A DNA stretch of 64,000 bases from C7867-006 sp035438705 (GTDB lineage Bacteria > Patescibacteriota > Minisyncoccia > Phycocordibacterales > DATDWN01): NCBI GenBank assembly GCA_035438705.1, contig DAORIV010000001.1:56851-120850 (forward strand), given 5' to 3'. Below are positions 42,731 through 51,220 of the stretch, in pieces; the stretch's first letter is position 1, and every line of letters begins with the position of its first letter. A program made the position numbers and the translations under genes. A model generated the notes under the pieces. The model did not search any database and was not told the origin of the DNA. It saw only the letters and a program-made list of their open reading frames with translations.

Positions 42731-43261
42731 ATGAAAAAAATTACTAAAAAAACAGGATTTACTTTAGTTGAGACACTTGTAGCAATAAGTATTTTGTCAT
42801 TGTCTATATTGGCAGGCTTTACTGCAGTACAAAATGGTCTTAAATCCTCACTCACAGCCAAAAATCAAGTCATTGCTTTTTATTTGGTACAAGAGGCAAT
42901 GGAATATATCAAGAATAAAAGAGATAACAATGCTTTGGATTTTATCAATGGGGGAAGCAGTACATGGTTAACAGGTTTATCTTCGTGTGCAAGTCCATCA
43001 GTGTGTTATATAGATGTACCAACAGATACAATTACCGCTTGCTCCGGGGTAAATACTACATGTCCTAATTTGGTTGTTAAAAACTCAAATGGTTTATATG
43101 GCTATAATGCAGCGGGTGTCACAACAAATTTTAAAAGGGCAATTTCTTATCAAGTAGTTAGTGCTGATGAAGTAACTGTTACCATATGGATAAGTTGGAC
43201 ACAGGGGATTACAACAAAATCATTTCAGGTTACTCATTCTTTGTTTAACAGACTGCAATAA
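42731..43261 (+). CDS. Minor pilin, GspI/PilV-like
   Basis: This 176-residue protein begins MKKITKKTG-FTLVETLVAISILSL and contains LVQEAMEYIKNKRDN, the PilV/GspI pattern. It starts 1 nt after the previous stop; the longer frame from 42650 is an out-of-gene extension. Confidence 0.85.
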   Translation: MKKITKKTGFTLVETLVAISILSLSILAGFTAVQNGLKSSLTAKNQVIAFYLVQEAMEYIKNKRDNNALDFINGGSSTWLTGLSSCASPSVCYIDVPTDTITACSGVNTTCPNLVVKNSNGLYGYNAAGVTTNFKRAISYQVVSADEVTVTIWISWTQGITTKSFQVTHSLFNRLQ

Positions 43262-43263
43262 TT

Positions 43264-43725
43264 ATGAATAATAAAAATAAAAAAAAGGCTGGTTTTACTA
43301 TACTTGTAGCTGTGATAGTTACCGGAATGCTTCTTATAGTAAGTTTTGCTGTTGTAAATATTGCAGTAAGACAATTGATACTCGCTAATTCAAATGAGGA
43401 ATCACAACATGCATTTTATGCGGCAGATAGTGGAACAGAGTGTGCTGTATACTGGGATTTTAGAAATGGTGTGAGTGCTTTTGCAACCACAAGTTCAAGT
43501 CTTATTTCCTGTGGAACAATGATAAATCAGTCTGTTGGCGGAGGGGGGCTAGGGAATGCTACAAGTACATTTCAGCTAAATTTCACAAAAGGATGTGCTG
43601 TGGTGCAAGTAGGTAAACACTATATTTCTGGAAATTTGGTTACAATAATAGACTCTCGAGGTTATAACACTTGTGCCGTGGGAGCAATAAGAAAACTAGA
43701 GAGAGCTGAAAAACTTACCTACTAG
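43264..43725 (+). CDS. Minor pilin-like protein, PilX type
   Basis: This 153-residue protein has a PilX-like N-terminus (KKAG-FTILVAVIVTGMLLIVSFAVV, without the Glu at +5) and the segment EESQHAFYAADSGTECA, typical of PilX. It closes the minor-pilin set. Confidence 0.82.
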   Translation: MNNKNKKKAGFTILVAVIVTGMLLIVSFAVVNIAVRQLILANSNEESQHAFYAADSGTECAVYWDFRNGVSAFATTSSSLISCGTMINQSVGGGGLGNATSTFQLNFTKGCAVVQVGKHYISGNLVTIIDSRGYNTCAVGAIRKLERAEKLTY

Positions 43726-43739
43726 AAATCATACTTTTT

Positions 43740-43748
43740 TGGTAGAAT
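43740..43748 (+). promoter_or_regulatory. Extended -10 promoter of ligA, predicted leaderless
   Basis: TGG-TAGAAT ends 6 nt before ATG 43755. Confidence 0.65.
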
Positions 43749-43754
43749 AGCCAA

Positions 43755-45752
43755 ATGAAAGAAATAAAAGACAGATATCTTAAACTGAAAGAAGCTGTAA
43801 ATAAACATTCCTATCTGTATCACACCCTTGATAAGCCTGAGATTTCAGATGAGGCATATGACTCACTTTTAAGAGAAATCCTAGAAATTGAGGAGAGTTA
43901 TCCTGAATTAAAAACCGTAGATAGTCCTACAGAAAGAGTTGGCGGTGAACCATTAAAAGAGTTTGTAAAAGTTGAGCATGGTACCAGACAATGGTCTTTT
44001 GATGATGCTTTTACTTTTGATGATTTGGAAAAGTGGGATAAAAAAGTTAAGAATTTTATTGAAAAGGCCGGTTTAAGTAATGAAAAAATTGAATATTGCT
44101 GTGAGTTAAAAATTGATGGACTTAAAATAGTATTAACATACAAAAATGGGAAACTTGTAACTGGGGCAACAAGAGGAGATGGAAAAATAGGAGAAGATGT
44201 TACTCAAAATGTAAAAACAATAAAAAGCGTGCCACTTACCTTGAATAAAGAAGTTGGTATAACTGTTGTGGGTGAAGCATGGATGAGTAAAAAGGAGTTG
44301 GAAAGAATAAATAAGGAAAGACTAAAAAATAATGAAGAGCCTTTTGCAAATGTGAGAAATGTTTCTGCTGGATCAATAAGACAATTAGATCCCAAAATAA
44401 CTGCAAGTAGAAACTTAAAATTATTTACATATGATATAGATTTTTTAACAAAAGATTTACCCGAGACTCAATCAGAAGAATTGAATCTTTTAAAAAAATT
44501 AGGTTTTGAGATAAATCAAAACTTTGGAATTTTTAATAATTTAAATGATGTACAAAAATTTTACAAAAGCTGGGAGAGTAAGAAAGATAAACTGGACTAT
44601 GCGTTAGATGGTATTGTAATAAAAATAAATTCAAGAAAAATACAGGATGCAATCGGTTTTACGGCAAAGTCCCCAAGGTGGGGTGTAGCATACAAGTTTA
44701 AGGCAGAGCAGGTGACCACTGTTGTAGAGGATATTGTTTTGCAAGTGGGTAGGACTGGGGTTTTAACGCCCGTTGCTCACCTTAAGCCGGTTTTGGTTGC
44801 TGGGTCTACTGTATCAAGAGCAACTTTGCATAATGAAGATGAGATAAGAAGGCTAGATGTTCGAATAGGAGACACTGTTATTTTACAAAAAGCTGGAGAT
44901 GTAATTCCTGATATTGTTTCTGTGGTGAAAGAGTTGAGAGGCAGGAATGTTAAACCATTTGTATGGCCATCCAAAGTTGCATTGTGTGGTGGTGATGGAA
45001 GTATAGAGAGAATACCAGGGCAGGCTGCATGGAGATGTGTGGATTCAAATTCTTCAGAGCAACTTAAAAGAAAGTTTCATCATTTTGTTTCTAAAAAAGC
45101 TTTCGATATTGAGGATTGTGGACCTAAAATTGTAGACTTATTATTGGATCAAGGACTTATAGGAGAATATTCAGATATTTTCACATTGAAACGTGGAGAT
45201 TTGCTTGCGCTTCCTAGGTTTGCTGAAAAGTCAGTCGTAAACCTATTGGAATCAATAGAGAAATCTAGAGAAGTAACTCTATCAAGGTTTTTAGTAGGCC
45301 TTTCTATACCTCAAGTTGGAGAGGAAACTGCCATGGATTTATCTAATCATTTCAAAACTATAGAGAAAATTAGAGAAGTAAAATACGAGGACCTAGAGAG
45401 TTTGTCGGGAGTTGGTCCAATTATCGCAAGATCAGTAGTCCAGTTTTTTAAAGATAAAACAAATAAAAAAATTGTAGATAGTCTATTAAAACAGGTTAAG
45501 ATTAAAACAGAGAAGGAAGCTTTATCCAGCAAATTATCCGGATTAAGATTTGTAGTTACAGGTACGATGGAAAAATATTCAAGAGATGAAATGAAGGACT
45601 TAATTAGAAAAAATGGGGGGACTGTTTCGGAAAGTGTATCTAAGGATACTACATATCTAGTGGCTGGAGATAATGCTGGTTCAAAATATGAAAAAGCAGA
45701 GGAGTATGGAGTAAAAATTCTAACTGAAAAAGAATTTTTAGCGCTATTATAA
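43755..45752 (+). CDS. ligA: NAD-dependent DNA ligase LigA
   Basis: This 665-residue protein has Ia domain (SYLYHTLDKPEISDEAYD), adenylation site CELKIDGLK (Lys near 118), OB fold (GRTGVLTPVA), helix-hairpin-helix repeats and a C-terminal BRCT domain (about 585-665, VVTGTMEKYSRDEMKDLI). The zinc finger is degenerate: Cys411 and Cys428 remain, but the partners are Asp414 and Ser433/434 where Cys is usual. It seals nicks in replication and repair. Confidence 0.96.
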   Translation: MKEIKDRYLKLKEAVNKHSYLYHTLDKPEISDEAYDSLLREILEIEESYPELKTVDSPTERVGGEPLKEFVKVEHGTRQWSFDDAFTFDDLEKWDKKVKNFIEKAGLSNEKIEYCCELKIDGLKIVLTYKNGKLVTGATRGDGKIGEDVTQNVKTIKSVPLTLNKEVGITVVGEAWMSKKELERINKERLKNNEEPFANVRNVSAGSIRQLDPKITASRNLKLFTYDIDFLTKDLPETQSEELNLLKKLGFEINQNFGIFNNLNDVQKFYKSWESKKDKLDYALDGIVIKINSRKIQDAIGFTAKSPRWGVAYKFKAEQVTTVVEDIVLQVGRTGVLTPVAHLKPVLVAGSTVSRATLHNEDEIRRLDVRIGDTVILQKAGDVIPDIVSVVKELRGRNVKPFVWPSKVALCGGDGSIERIPGQAAWRCVDSNSSEQLKRKFHHFVSKKAFDIEDCGPKIVDLLLDQGLIGEYSDIFTLKRGDLLALPRFAEKSVVNLLESIEKSREVTLSRFLVGLSIPQVGEETAMDLSNHFKTIEKIREVKYEDLESLSGVGPIIARSVVQFFKDKTNKKIVDSLLKQVKIKTEKEALSSKLSGLRFVVTGTMEKYSRDEMKDLIRKNGGTVSESVSKDTTYLVAGDNAGSKYEKAEEYGVKILTEKEFLALL

Positions 45753-45788
45753 TTCTTTCATTATTGTGGTATTATCGATTTTAAGGAT

Positions 45789-46067
45789 ATGGTAAATAAA
45801 GATGAAGTAAAGAATTTAGCTGATCTGGCTAGAGTCAGGTTAAGTGATGAGGAGGCTGAGGCTCTATCAAAAGAGATAGATTCTATCTTGGCGTATGTCG
45901 GACAAATAAAGGATGCCTCTGTGGAGGATGAGGTTTTGGTTCCTGTGTTGAAAAATGTAATGAGAGAAGATGAACCTAAAAACAAAGATGATGAATATAC
46001 AGAAGATATACTAAATAATGCGCCAAGTAGAGAGGGGAGATTTCTGAAAGTTAAAAAAATTTTATGA
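45789..46067 (+). CDS. gatC: Asp-tRNA(Asn)/Glu-tRNA(Gln) amidotransferase subunit C
   Basis: This 92-residue protein has VKNLADLARVRLSDEEAEAL and an APSREGRFLKVKKIL end, both typical of GatC, which wraps GatA and GatB. It overlaps gatA by the ATGA arrangement. TGG-TATTAT lies 13 nt upstream. gatB is not in the window. The pair makes Gln-tRNA and/or Asn-tRNA by transamidation. Confidence 0.93.
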   Translation: MVNKDEVKNLADLARVRLSDEEAEALSKEIDSILAYVGQIKDASVEDEVLVPVLKNVMREDEPKNKDDEYTEDILNNAPSREGRFLKVKKIL

Positions 46068-47491
46068 TAGATCTACATAAATTAACCATAAAAGAAGCTC
46101 GGGAAAATCTTCAAAAAAAAGTATTTTCAGCAAAAGATTTAGCTCTGAGTTATTTATCTAGAATAAAGGAAGTTAATGGAGATATTAATGCTTATCTGGA
46201 AGTATATGATGATGTAATAAAACAGGCTGAAGAAGCTGATAAAAAAATAGCAAATGGAGAAGATTTGCCACTGCTCGGAATACCTTTGGCTATTAAAGAT
46301 AACATATTGGTAAGGGGCAAAAGAGCTACTTCAGCATCTAAAATTTTGGAAGGTTTTATTTCTCCTTATGATGCGACAGTTATTACCAAGCTAAAAGAAG
46401 CTGGGGCAATTTTTCTGGGTAGGGTAAATATGGATGAATTTGCAATGGGTGGTTCTACAGAGAATTCAGCATTTGGAGTTACAAAAAATCCTCTTGATTT
46501 TACCCGTGTTCCAGGGGGTTCTTCTGGGGGCTCTATAGCTGCCGTGGCAATGGATGGGGCATTAGCTTCGCTTGGTTCTGATACTGGTGGTTCAGTTCGT
46601 GAACCAGCTTCATTTTGTGGTGTTGTGGGTTTAAAACCTACATATGGAGGTGTTTCAAGACATGGTTTAATGGCACTTGGCTCTTCACTAGATGTTATAG
46701 GTCCTATTACAAAGACTGCAACAGATTCAGAAACACTTTTTAATTGTATTAAAGGTATTGATCCTATGGATAGTACAACTTACAGTGAAGATACTTATCC
46801 AAAAGCAGTTGTAAAAGATAAAATGGTGATCGGTGTTCCATATCATATTTTAAATAAAGGGGGTATTTCAAAAGAGGCGAGAGAAGTTTTCGATAATTCA
46901 GTAGATAAATTAAAAAAATTAGGTTTTGAAATAAAAGAAATAGAGTTGCCTAATATAGAATACTCGCTTGCTGTTTACTATATTATTATGCCTGCGGAAG
47001 CGTCTTCAAATTTGGCTCGTTTTGACGGAGTAAGGTTTGGTTTGCATAAAGACGGAGATAATCTGTTAGAAGATTACTTGAAAACAAAGGGGGAAGGATT
47101 TGGAAAAGAAGTAAGAAGAAGAATATTAATTGGAACTTATGTTCTTTCAGCTGGTTATCATGATGCATATTACAACAAAGCACTGAAGCTTAGATCCAAA
47201 ATTTCAAAAGATTTTGAGAAAGCTTTTAAAGACGTAGATGCGATAATTACACCGACAACTACTGGAGTAGCGTTTAAGATTGGTGAAAAAGCAAATGACC
47301 CACTATCACTTTACTTAGAAGATATTTTCACAGTTCCTGCCAATATTGTGGGTATTCCAGCGATATCTATACCATCAGGAACAATTTCTGTTTCTGAAAA
47401 AGAGCTTCCACTTGGTTTGCAAATAATGTCAAAACATAACGCTGAGAATATTCTGTTTCATATTTCTAAAAAGTTTTTGGGGGAAAACTAG
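46064..47491 (+). CDS. gatA: Asp-tRNA(Asn)/Glu-tRNA(Gln) amidotransferase subunit A
   Basis: This 475-residue amidase-signature enzyme has the Lys of LAIKDNILV (about 80), GGSSGGSIAAVA and SDTGGSVREPAS with the Ser-cisSer-Lys triad. It releases ammonia from glutamine for the GatB reaction. Confidence 0.96.
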   Translation: MIDLHKLTIKEARENLQKKVFSAKDLALSYLSRIKEVNGDINAYLEVYDDVIKQAEEADKKIANGEDLPLLGIPLAIKDNILVRGKRATSASKILEGFISPYDATVITKLKEAGAIFLGRVNMDEFAMGGSTENSAFGVTKNPLDFTRVPGGSSGGSIAAVAMDGALASLGSDTGGSVREPASFCGVVGLKPTYGGVSRHGLMALGSSLDVIGPITKTATDSETLFNCIKGIDPMDSTTYSEDTYPKAVVKDKMVIGVPYHILNKGGISKEAREVFDNSVDKLKKLGFEIKEIELPNIEYSLAVYYIIMPAEASSNLARFDGVRFGLHKDGDNLLEDYLKTKGEGFGKEVRRRILIGTYVLSAGYHDAYYNKALKLRSKISKDFEKAFKDVDAIITPTTTGVAFKIGEKANDPLSLYLEDIFTVPANIVGIPAISIPSGTISVSEKELPLGLQIMSKHNAENILFHISKKFLGEN

Positions 47492-47511
47492 ATACTCTAT
47501 AATTACTGCTG

Positions 47512-47517
47512 TATAAT
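47512..47517 (+). promoter_or_regulatory. -10 element, predicted leaderless
   Basis: TATAAT ends 8 nt before ATG 47526. Confidence 0.6.
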
Positions 47518-47525
47518 ATAAAAAT

Positions 47526-48950
47526 ATGGCGGATGATAAAGCTAAAAGCGACAAACCTGCAGCGGGTGGAAGTGATCCATTTGTTGAAATTGTATGGACA
47601 ATCCTAGCTATTTTGCTTTTGGTCACAGCAATAAACAGTATATCTGCTTTTCTAAGTCAAAGTAAGTTTTTTTCTAAAGGTTGGAAGTCTTTAACACCAC
47701 AAGGTTTGCTTGCATCTACAACTAAACCAATTTCTTCACTTATAAACCCAATCGGTGCAAAGTTTATAGTTACCTCAAGTAATGCAGATATTTATAACAC
47801 CCCAGGTGGAGAAAAAATTTCAACAAAAAAACTTGGAGATAAGGGGGTGATTGTGGGCGGTCCAGTTAATTACAATGGTCAAAAATATTGGCAAGTAAAG
47901 TTTGATGATGGTACAACGGGTTGGGTAAATGAAAAGGATATTGGTGCTATAGTGCAAAAAATTACTCCAATGAGTGAGATGGAAACTCTTATTGGCACAC
48001 AAGTAGAGACAAATAAAGAGGCTAAAGTATATAGCAGACCTGGTGAGGATGAAATTGCAACTGTTCCAAAAGGAAGTAAGGCTATTATAATTGAAGGCCC
48101 TCTAATTGTAGACGGTGTGAAATACTGGCACGTCCGTTTTGATGATGGTACAGAAGGATGGGTAGATGAAGATGCTTTGGATAGTTTGAGTGGAGAAAGG
48201 GAACCTCTATCTAAAAAACCAAGCCTAATTGGCGGGAATGTGGAGACTAGTAAAGATGGCACTAAAATTTATGATAGTCCTGGTGGGAATGTTGTGGGAA
48301 CAAAAGAAAAAGGTGTGTCGGGTAAAATTATTGAAGGTCCTCTGGTTGTAGACGGTGTGAAATACTGGCACGTCCGTTTTGATGATGGTACAGAAGGATG
48401 GGTTTCTGAAAATGATTTAGTTTACGTGGAACAGGATAACAGTGGGATAATTTTAAGTATAGTTAAGTTTTTAAGTAACCTATTTTCATTTACTAAATTT
48501 TTGTTGGTTGTCGTTTCATTAGGATTAATATTTTGGATAGTTTATTTATTGAATGGAATAAATAGATTGGCTTCCGAACAAAATAAATTATTGTATCCAA
48601 ATGGTAGTGTTTCAGAATTACCAAACACTGAGGTTGGTAATCCAAGATGGGAAAGGGTTCTAAGTCACACTATTTCTCAGAATGAAAATGATTGGAGACT
48701 TGCGATCATGGAGGCAGATATAATGTTAGGGGATTTGCTGGAAACAATGTCACTTCCAGGCAATACTATTGGTGATAAACTTAAAGCCATTGAGAAGTCT
48801 GATTTCCTTACACTAGATAATGCTTGGGAGGCCCATAAGGTTAGAAATCTTATTGCTCATGAAGGCATGAACCATAAAATTACTCAAAAAGAAGTAAATA
48901 GAGTTATTGATTTATATAAATCTGTATTTGATGAATTTAAAATAATATAA
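47526..48950 (+). CDS. Three-SH3b membrane protein with HEPN-like C-terminus
   Basis: This 474-residue protein has membrane segment 1 (about 22-45), three bacterial SH3 domains (about 80-140, 158-218, 238-300; each ends W-x-V-K/R-FDDGT-x-GWV), membrane segment 2 (about 315-345) and a cytoplasmic helical domain (about 360-474). The last part holds WEAHKVRNLIAHEG, an R-x4-H motif of the type seen in HEPN RNases. Topology puts the SH3 domains outside and the helical domain inside. A surface sensor coupled to an internal domain is an inference; the family is not recognised. Confidence 0.7.
   Translation: MADDKAKSDKPAAGGSDPFVEIVWTILAILLLVTAINSISAFLSQSKFFSKGWKSLTPQGLLASTTKPISSLINPIGAKFIVTSSNADIYNTPGGEKISTKKLGDKGVIVGGPVNYNGQKYWQVKFDDGTTGWVNEKDIGAIVQKITPMSEMETLIGTQVETNKEAKVYSRPGEDEIATVPKGSKAIIIEGPLIVDGVKYWHVRFDDGTEGWVDEDALDSLSGEREPLSKKPSLIGGNVETSKDGTKIYDSPGGNVVGTKEKGVSGKIIEGPLVVDGVKYWHVRFDDGTEGWVSENDLVYVEQDNSGIILSIVKFLSNLFSFTKFLLVVVSLGLIFWIVYLLNGINRLASEQNKLLYPNGSVSELPNTEVGNPRWERVLSHTISQNENDWRLAIMEADIMLGDLLETMSLPGNTIGDKLKAIEKSDFLTLDNAWEAHKVRNLIAHEGMNHKITQKEVNRVIDLYKSVFDEFKII
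48106..48163 (+). repeat. 58-bp direct repeat in SH3 domain 2
   Basis: Identical to 48346-48403 (240 bp apart), coding for the conserved end of SH3 domains 2 and 3; indicates recent domain duplication. Confidence 0.9.
48346..48403 (+). repeat. 58-bp direct repeat in SH3 domain 3
   Basis: Second copy of the segment at 48106-48163. Confidence 0.9.
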
Positions 48951-48974
48951 TATTCTATCTCTTCTAGAGCTTTC

Positions 48975-49170
48975 TCTGTGGAATGTAAAATTCTCTCACG
49001 AGGATTTTAAATTATGCCCAACCTCCTCTCGAACCTTACAGGTTCAGTACACCTTTTGGATTTTTTGTTTCTATTCGAACAAAAAAGTCTCAAAAGGTCT
49101 TCGAGTCCGGACAAAAGCTGTCCCACAGCTTTTTCCGAGGCACGCAAAAATCCGCCTTTCAGCGGATTTG
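48975..49170 (-). repeat. Composite element downstream of tRNA-Asp
   Basis: Read on the minus strand after tRNA-Asp: hairpin AAATCCGC/GCGGATTT; hairpin AAAAGCTGT-CCC-ACAGCTTTT (49113-49133); an inverted copy of the tRNA's T-arm, TTCGAGTCCGG (49100-49110 against 49184-49194); a structured motif with a TTTTTTGTT/AACAAAAAA hairpin (49061-49086) and the 25-nt segment at 49032-49056 found also at 2289-2313; then AAAAT-12 nt-ATTTT. No gene is present between 48951 and 49171. Confidence 0.7.
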
Positions 49171-49171
49171 T

Positions 49172-49248
49172 TGGCGCGCCCGGCCGGACTCGAACCGGTA
49201 ACCTCTCCCGTGACAGGGGAGTGCTCTAACCAGTTGAGCTACGAGCGC
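49172..49248 (-). tRNA. tRNA-Asp(GTC)
   Basis: Acceptor GCGCTCG/CGGGCGC with one G-U, discriminator G, CCA encoded. Anticodon stem CTCCC/GGGAG encloses CTGTCAC (anticodon GTC). T-loop TTCGAGT is normal. Confidence 0.95.
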
Positions 49249-49301
49249 ATTTTCTGGTTAACAGGTAAAATCTACCAGATTTTTAGAAATATATCAATTT
49301 G

Positions 49302-49466
49302 TTTGTGTCGGCGGGAGGACTCGACAACAACTCAAAATTCGTCGTCACTCATTTTGGTTTCTTTCCCAGCTCGCGACCTAGTTTGCTAACTAAGGTGCCC
49401 GCTCCGTTTTTCTAGTCCTCACAAAAGCTCTCCTAGAGCTTTTTCCGCGATACAAAAACAAATGCT
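49302..49466 (-). repeat. Composite element downstream of tRNA-Met
   Basis: On the minus strand after tRNA-Met come hairpin AAAAGCTCT-CCT-AGAGCTTTT (49423-49443), an inverted, slightly altered T-arm copy (49411-49422), and the core ACGGAGCGGG...ACTAGGTCGCGAG (about 49366-49410). A hairpin CAAAAT/ATTTTG with the 12-nt loop GAGTGACGACGA (49333-49356) and a direct repeat of the tRNA's last 23 nt (49302-49324 = 49467-49489) follow. The first hairpin differs from that after tRNA-Asp by a paired G-C to C-G change. Confidence 0.8.
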
Positions 49467-49470
49467 TTTG

Positions 49471-49544
49471 TGTCGGCGGGAGGACTCGAACCTCCGACCT
49501 TGGGCTTATGAGTCCCACGCTCTAACCACCTGAGCTACGCCGAC
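49471..49544 (-). tRNA. tRNA-Met(CAT), elongator
   Basis: Acceptor GTCGGCG/CGCCGAC, discriminator A, no encoded CCA. The anticodon loop CTCATAA lies in stem TGGGA/GCCCA with one A-G mismatch at its base. T-loop TTCGAGT is normal. An initiator tRNA with the same anticodon lies at 49779, so this is the elongator (or an Ile tRNA modified to read AUA). Confidence 0.9.
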
Positions 49545-49589
49545 AATATAGGAAATATAACAGAAAATAAGGAAAAACGGAATATAAAA

Positions 49590-49778
49590 CATACCAGGGA
49601 CTTTTTCTAGATTCTTATTCGTCGACACTCATAAGAATCTAGAACGCAGATTTGCGACAATCCGTACTCGGATTGTAAACCGCAAATCTGTGCAAGTTCT
49701 GACGTAAACTACCCCAGGTAGTTTACTGTCCTCGAACAAGTAAGCAAAAACTCCTAAAAAGGAGTTTTTGCTTACTTG
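49590..49778 (-). repeat. Composite element downstream of initiator tRNA
   Basis: Minus-strand order after the tRNA: an 18-bp hairpin CAAGTAAGC.../...GCTTACTTG (49738-49779), a 10-bp hairpin GTAAACTACC/GGTAGTTTAC, and an inverted T-arm-like copy (TGTGCAAGTTCTG on the plus strand, 49687-49699). Then a nested hairpin CAGATTTGCG/CGCAAATCTG around ACAATCC/GGATTGT, and a 13-bp hairpin TCTAGATTCTTAT with the loop GAGTGTCGACGA (about 49608-49644). The trailing AAGTCCCTGGT (about 49594-49604) may be a worn copy of the tRNA 3' end. Confidence 0.7.
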
Positions 49779-49849
49779 TTGCGGGACCAGGACTTGCACC
49801 TGGGTCTGCAGGTTATGAGCCTACCGAGATACTGCTTCTCTATCCCGCT
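49779..49849 (-). tRNA. Initiator tRNA-fMet(CAT), unusual loops
   Basis: Acceptor has the unpaired first position (A1 opposite A72) that marks initiators, then GCGGGA/TCCCGC. Anticodon loop CTCATAA lies in stem GTAGG/CCTGC, with an A-U replacing one of the three G-C pairs usual in initiators. The D-loop is short (AGCAGTA, one G instead of GG) and the T-loop is TGCAAGT, lacking T55. No CCA is encoded. Confidence 0.88.
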
Positions 49850-49911
49850 ATTAAACTGACGGATGTATTCTACCATAAGTAGTTATGTATATCAATAATG
49901 GGATATTGCTG

Positions 49912-49920
49912 TGATATAAT
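49912..49920 (+). promoter_or_regulatory. Extended -10 promoter, predicted leaderless
   Basis: TGA-TATAAT ends 6 nt before ATG 49927. Confidence 0.65.
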
Positions 49921-49926
49921 TCAATC

Positions 49927-50577
49927 ATGAATAAAATTGGTTCCGGTGTTCAGTACAATGCTTATGATATTGGAAACAATAGAATCAAAAAGATTCCAAC
50001 CACTTTTTTTGAAAAAATTATAAGATTTCACAAGATTGCTAGAAAGTATAAACTCTATCTACACCCATTACATAATATAAAAACCTGTGTGCTTGCTAGT
50101 AAACAAACTAAAGAATCTGCTGAAAATTTATTGAAGCATATGGCAAGTATCGATCAAAGATTATTGGGTAATCCCAAAATCAATTCTGATTATAGTTATG
50201 AGCAAGATAAGGTGTATATATTTGGAGAGAAGCTTGATTCTTATGACATTTCAAAACAAAAAGCATTAATCGATGCTTATATTGAAAATATATTGTCATG
50301 TTTTGATTATGGTTTTAGTGATACTAATTTTAATTTTATGATAAACAGTGGTGTAACTGAAGACGGTAAGGTCATACTAATTGATTTAGGGGAGCTTAGT
50401 TGGAATAAGGAGGAAATAAGAAAATTGGTTATAAGTAAGCATTGGGAAAAAAGGGGATCATTTAACAAATTAGAAGACGGCGAATTGAAAGATTATTTAC
50501 GCAAGGAGCTAGAACAGAGAGTGAATATAGATAGCTTTGAAAATAGATGGGGGTCAAAAATAAATAAGTATGAATAA
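49927..50577 (+). CDS. Predicted small kinase-like protein
   Basis: This 216-residue protein has an N-terminal IGSGVQYNAYDIGNNRIKKIP segment resembling the glycine-rich loop and lysine of protein-kinase-like folds. Near residue 130 it reads FSDTNFNFMINSGVTEDGKVILIDLGEL, similar in layout to the D-x4-N and IDxGE parts of aminoglycoside-phosphotransferase-like kinases. The full kinase core is too long for 216 residues, so it is compact or degenerate. Its end overlaps the next gene by 8 nt. Confidence 0.5.
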   Translation: MNKIGSGVQYNAYDIGNNRIKKIPTTFFEKIIRFHKIARKYKLYLHPLHNIKTCVLASKQTKESAENLLKHMASIDQRLLGNPKINSDYSYEQDKVYIFGEKLDSYDISKQKALIDAYIENILSCFDYGFSDTNFNFMINSGVTEDGKVILIDLGELSWNKEEIRKLVISKHWEKRGSFNKLEDGELKDYLRKELEQRVNIDSFENRWGSKINKYE

Positions 50578-51196
50578 GTTTAACTACTCCAAAGAGGAAG
50601 TATCTTTATTTAAGAAACTTTCTGCTCCTGCAAAAATTCAAGATTATTTAAATTCAATATCTTTTAATTTTGAAAAGAATGGTCAGACTTGTTACTCACC
50701 TAGAGAAGTAATAAAAAATAAAACTGCACATTGTACAGAGGGAGCTATATTCGCTGCTGCTGTTTTAGAATATCATGGACATAAACCTTTTATTTTAGAT
50801 TTACGTTCCACTATAAAACCGTATGACTATGATCATGTCATCGCTGTTTACAAAAAAGAAGGGTGCTTTGGAGCAATATCTAAAACGAATCATGCAGTTT
50901 TGCGATACAGAGAGCCTGTTTATAAAACTATTCGTGAACTCGTAATGTCTTACTTTCACGAATATTTCCTGGATAATGGTAAAAAAACTTTAAGAGAATA
51001 TTCAGATTTATTAAATTTAAATAAATTCAATAAAATAAACTGGAGAACTTCAGAAAAAAATCTTTTTGATATTCCAGCTGATTTAGATGATATAAAACAC
51101 CATAGAGTATTAACATCAAACCAAATAAAAAATTTAAGGTTGGCAGATAAAATTGAGGTAGAAGCTGGTAAAATAAGGGAATATCCCAATAAGTAA
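50570..51196 (+). CDS. Transglutaminase-like cysteine protein
   Basis: This 208-residue protein has TAHCTEGAIFAAAVLEYHGHKPFILDL (Cys near 54, start of a helix) and, about 35 residues later, DYDHVIAVYK (His near 84), the order of a transglutaminase-like catalytic Cys-His pair. A third residue is unclear. It could be a protease, amidase or acyl transferase. Translationally coupled to the kinase-like gene, so both probably act together. Confidence 0.6.
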   Translation: MNKFNYSKEEVSLFKKLSAPAKIQDYLNSISFNFEKNGQTCYSPREVIKNKTAHCTEGAIFAAAVLEYHGHKPFILDLRSTIKPYDYDHVIAVYKKEGCFGAISKTNHAVLRYREPVYKTIRELVMSYFHEYFLDNGKKTLREYSDLLNLNKFNKINWRTSEKNLFDIPADLDDIKHHRVLTSNQIKNLRLADKIEVEAGKIREYPNK

Positions 51197-51220
51197 TTTT
51201 TTGATATATTGTTTCGGTAC

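Noticed and set aside
49014..49389. Two plus-strand frames of 71-73 residues over tRNA-Asp
   Set aside because: They read through a tRNA gene and palindromic repeats.
48975..49778. CRISPR array
   Set aside because: Repeats are palindromic, irregularly spaced and matched to neighbouring tRNAs; no constant repeat-spacer pattern and no cas genes.
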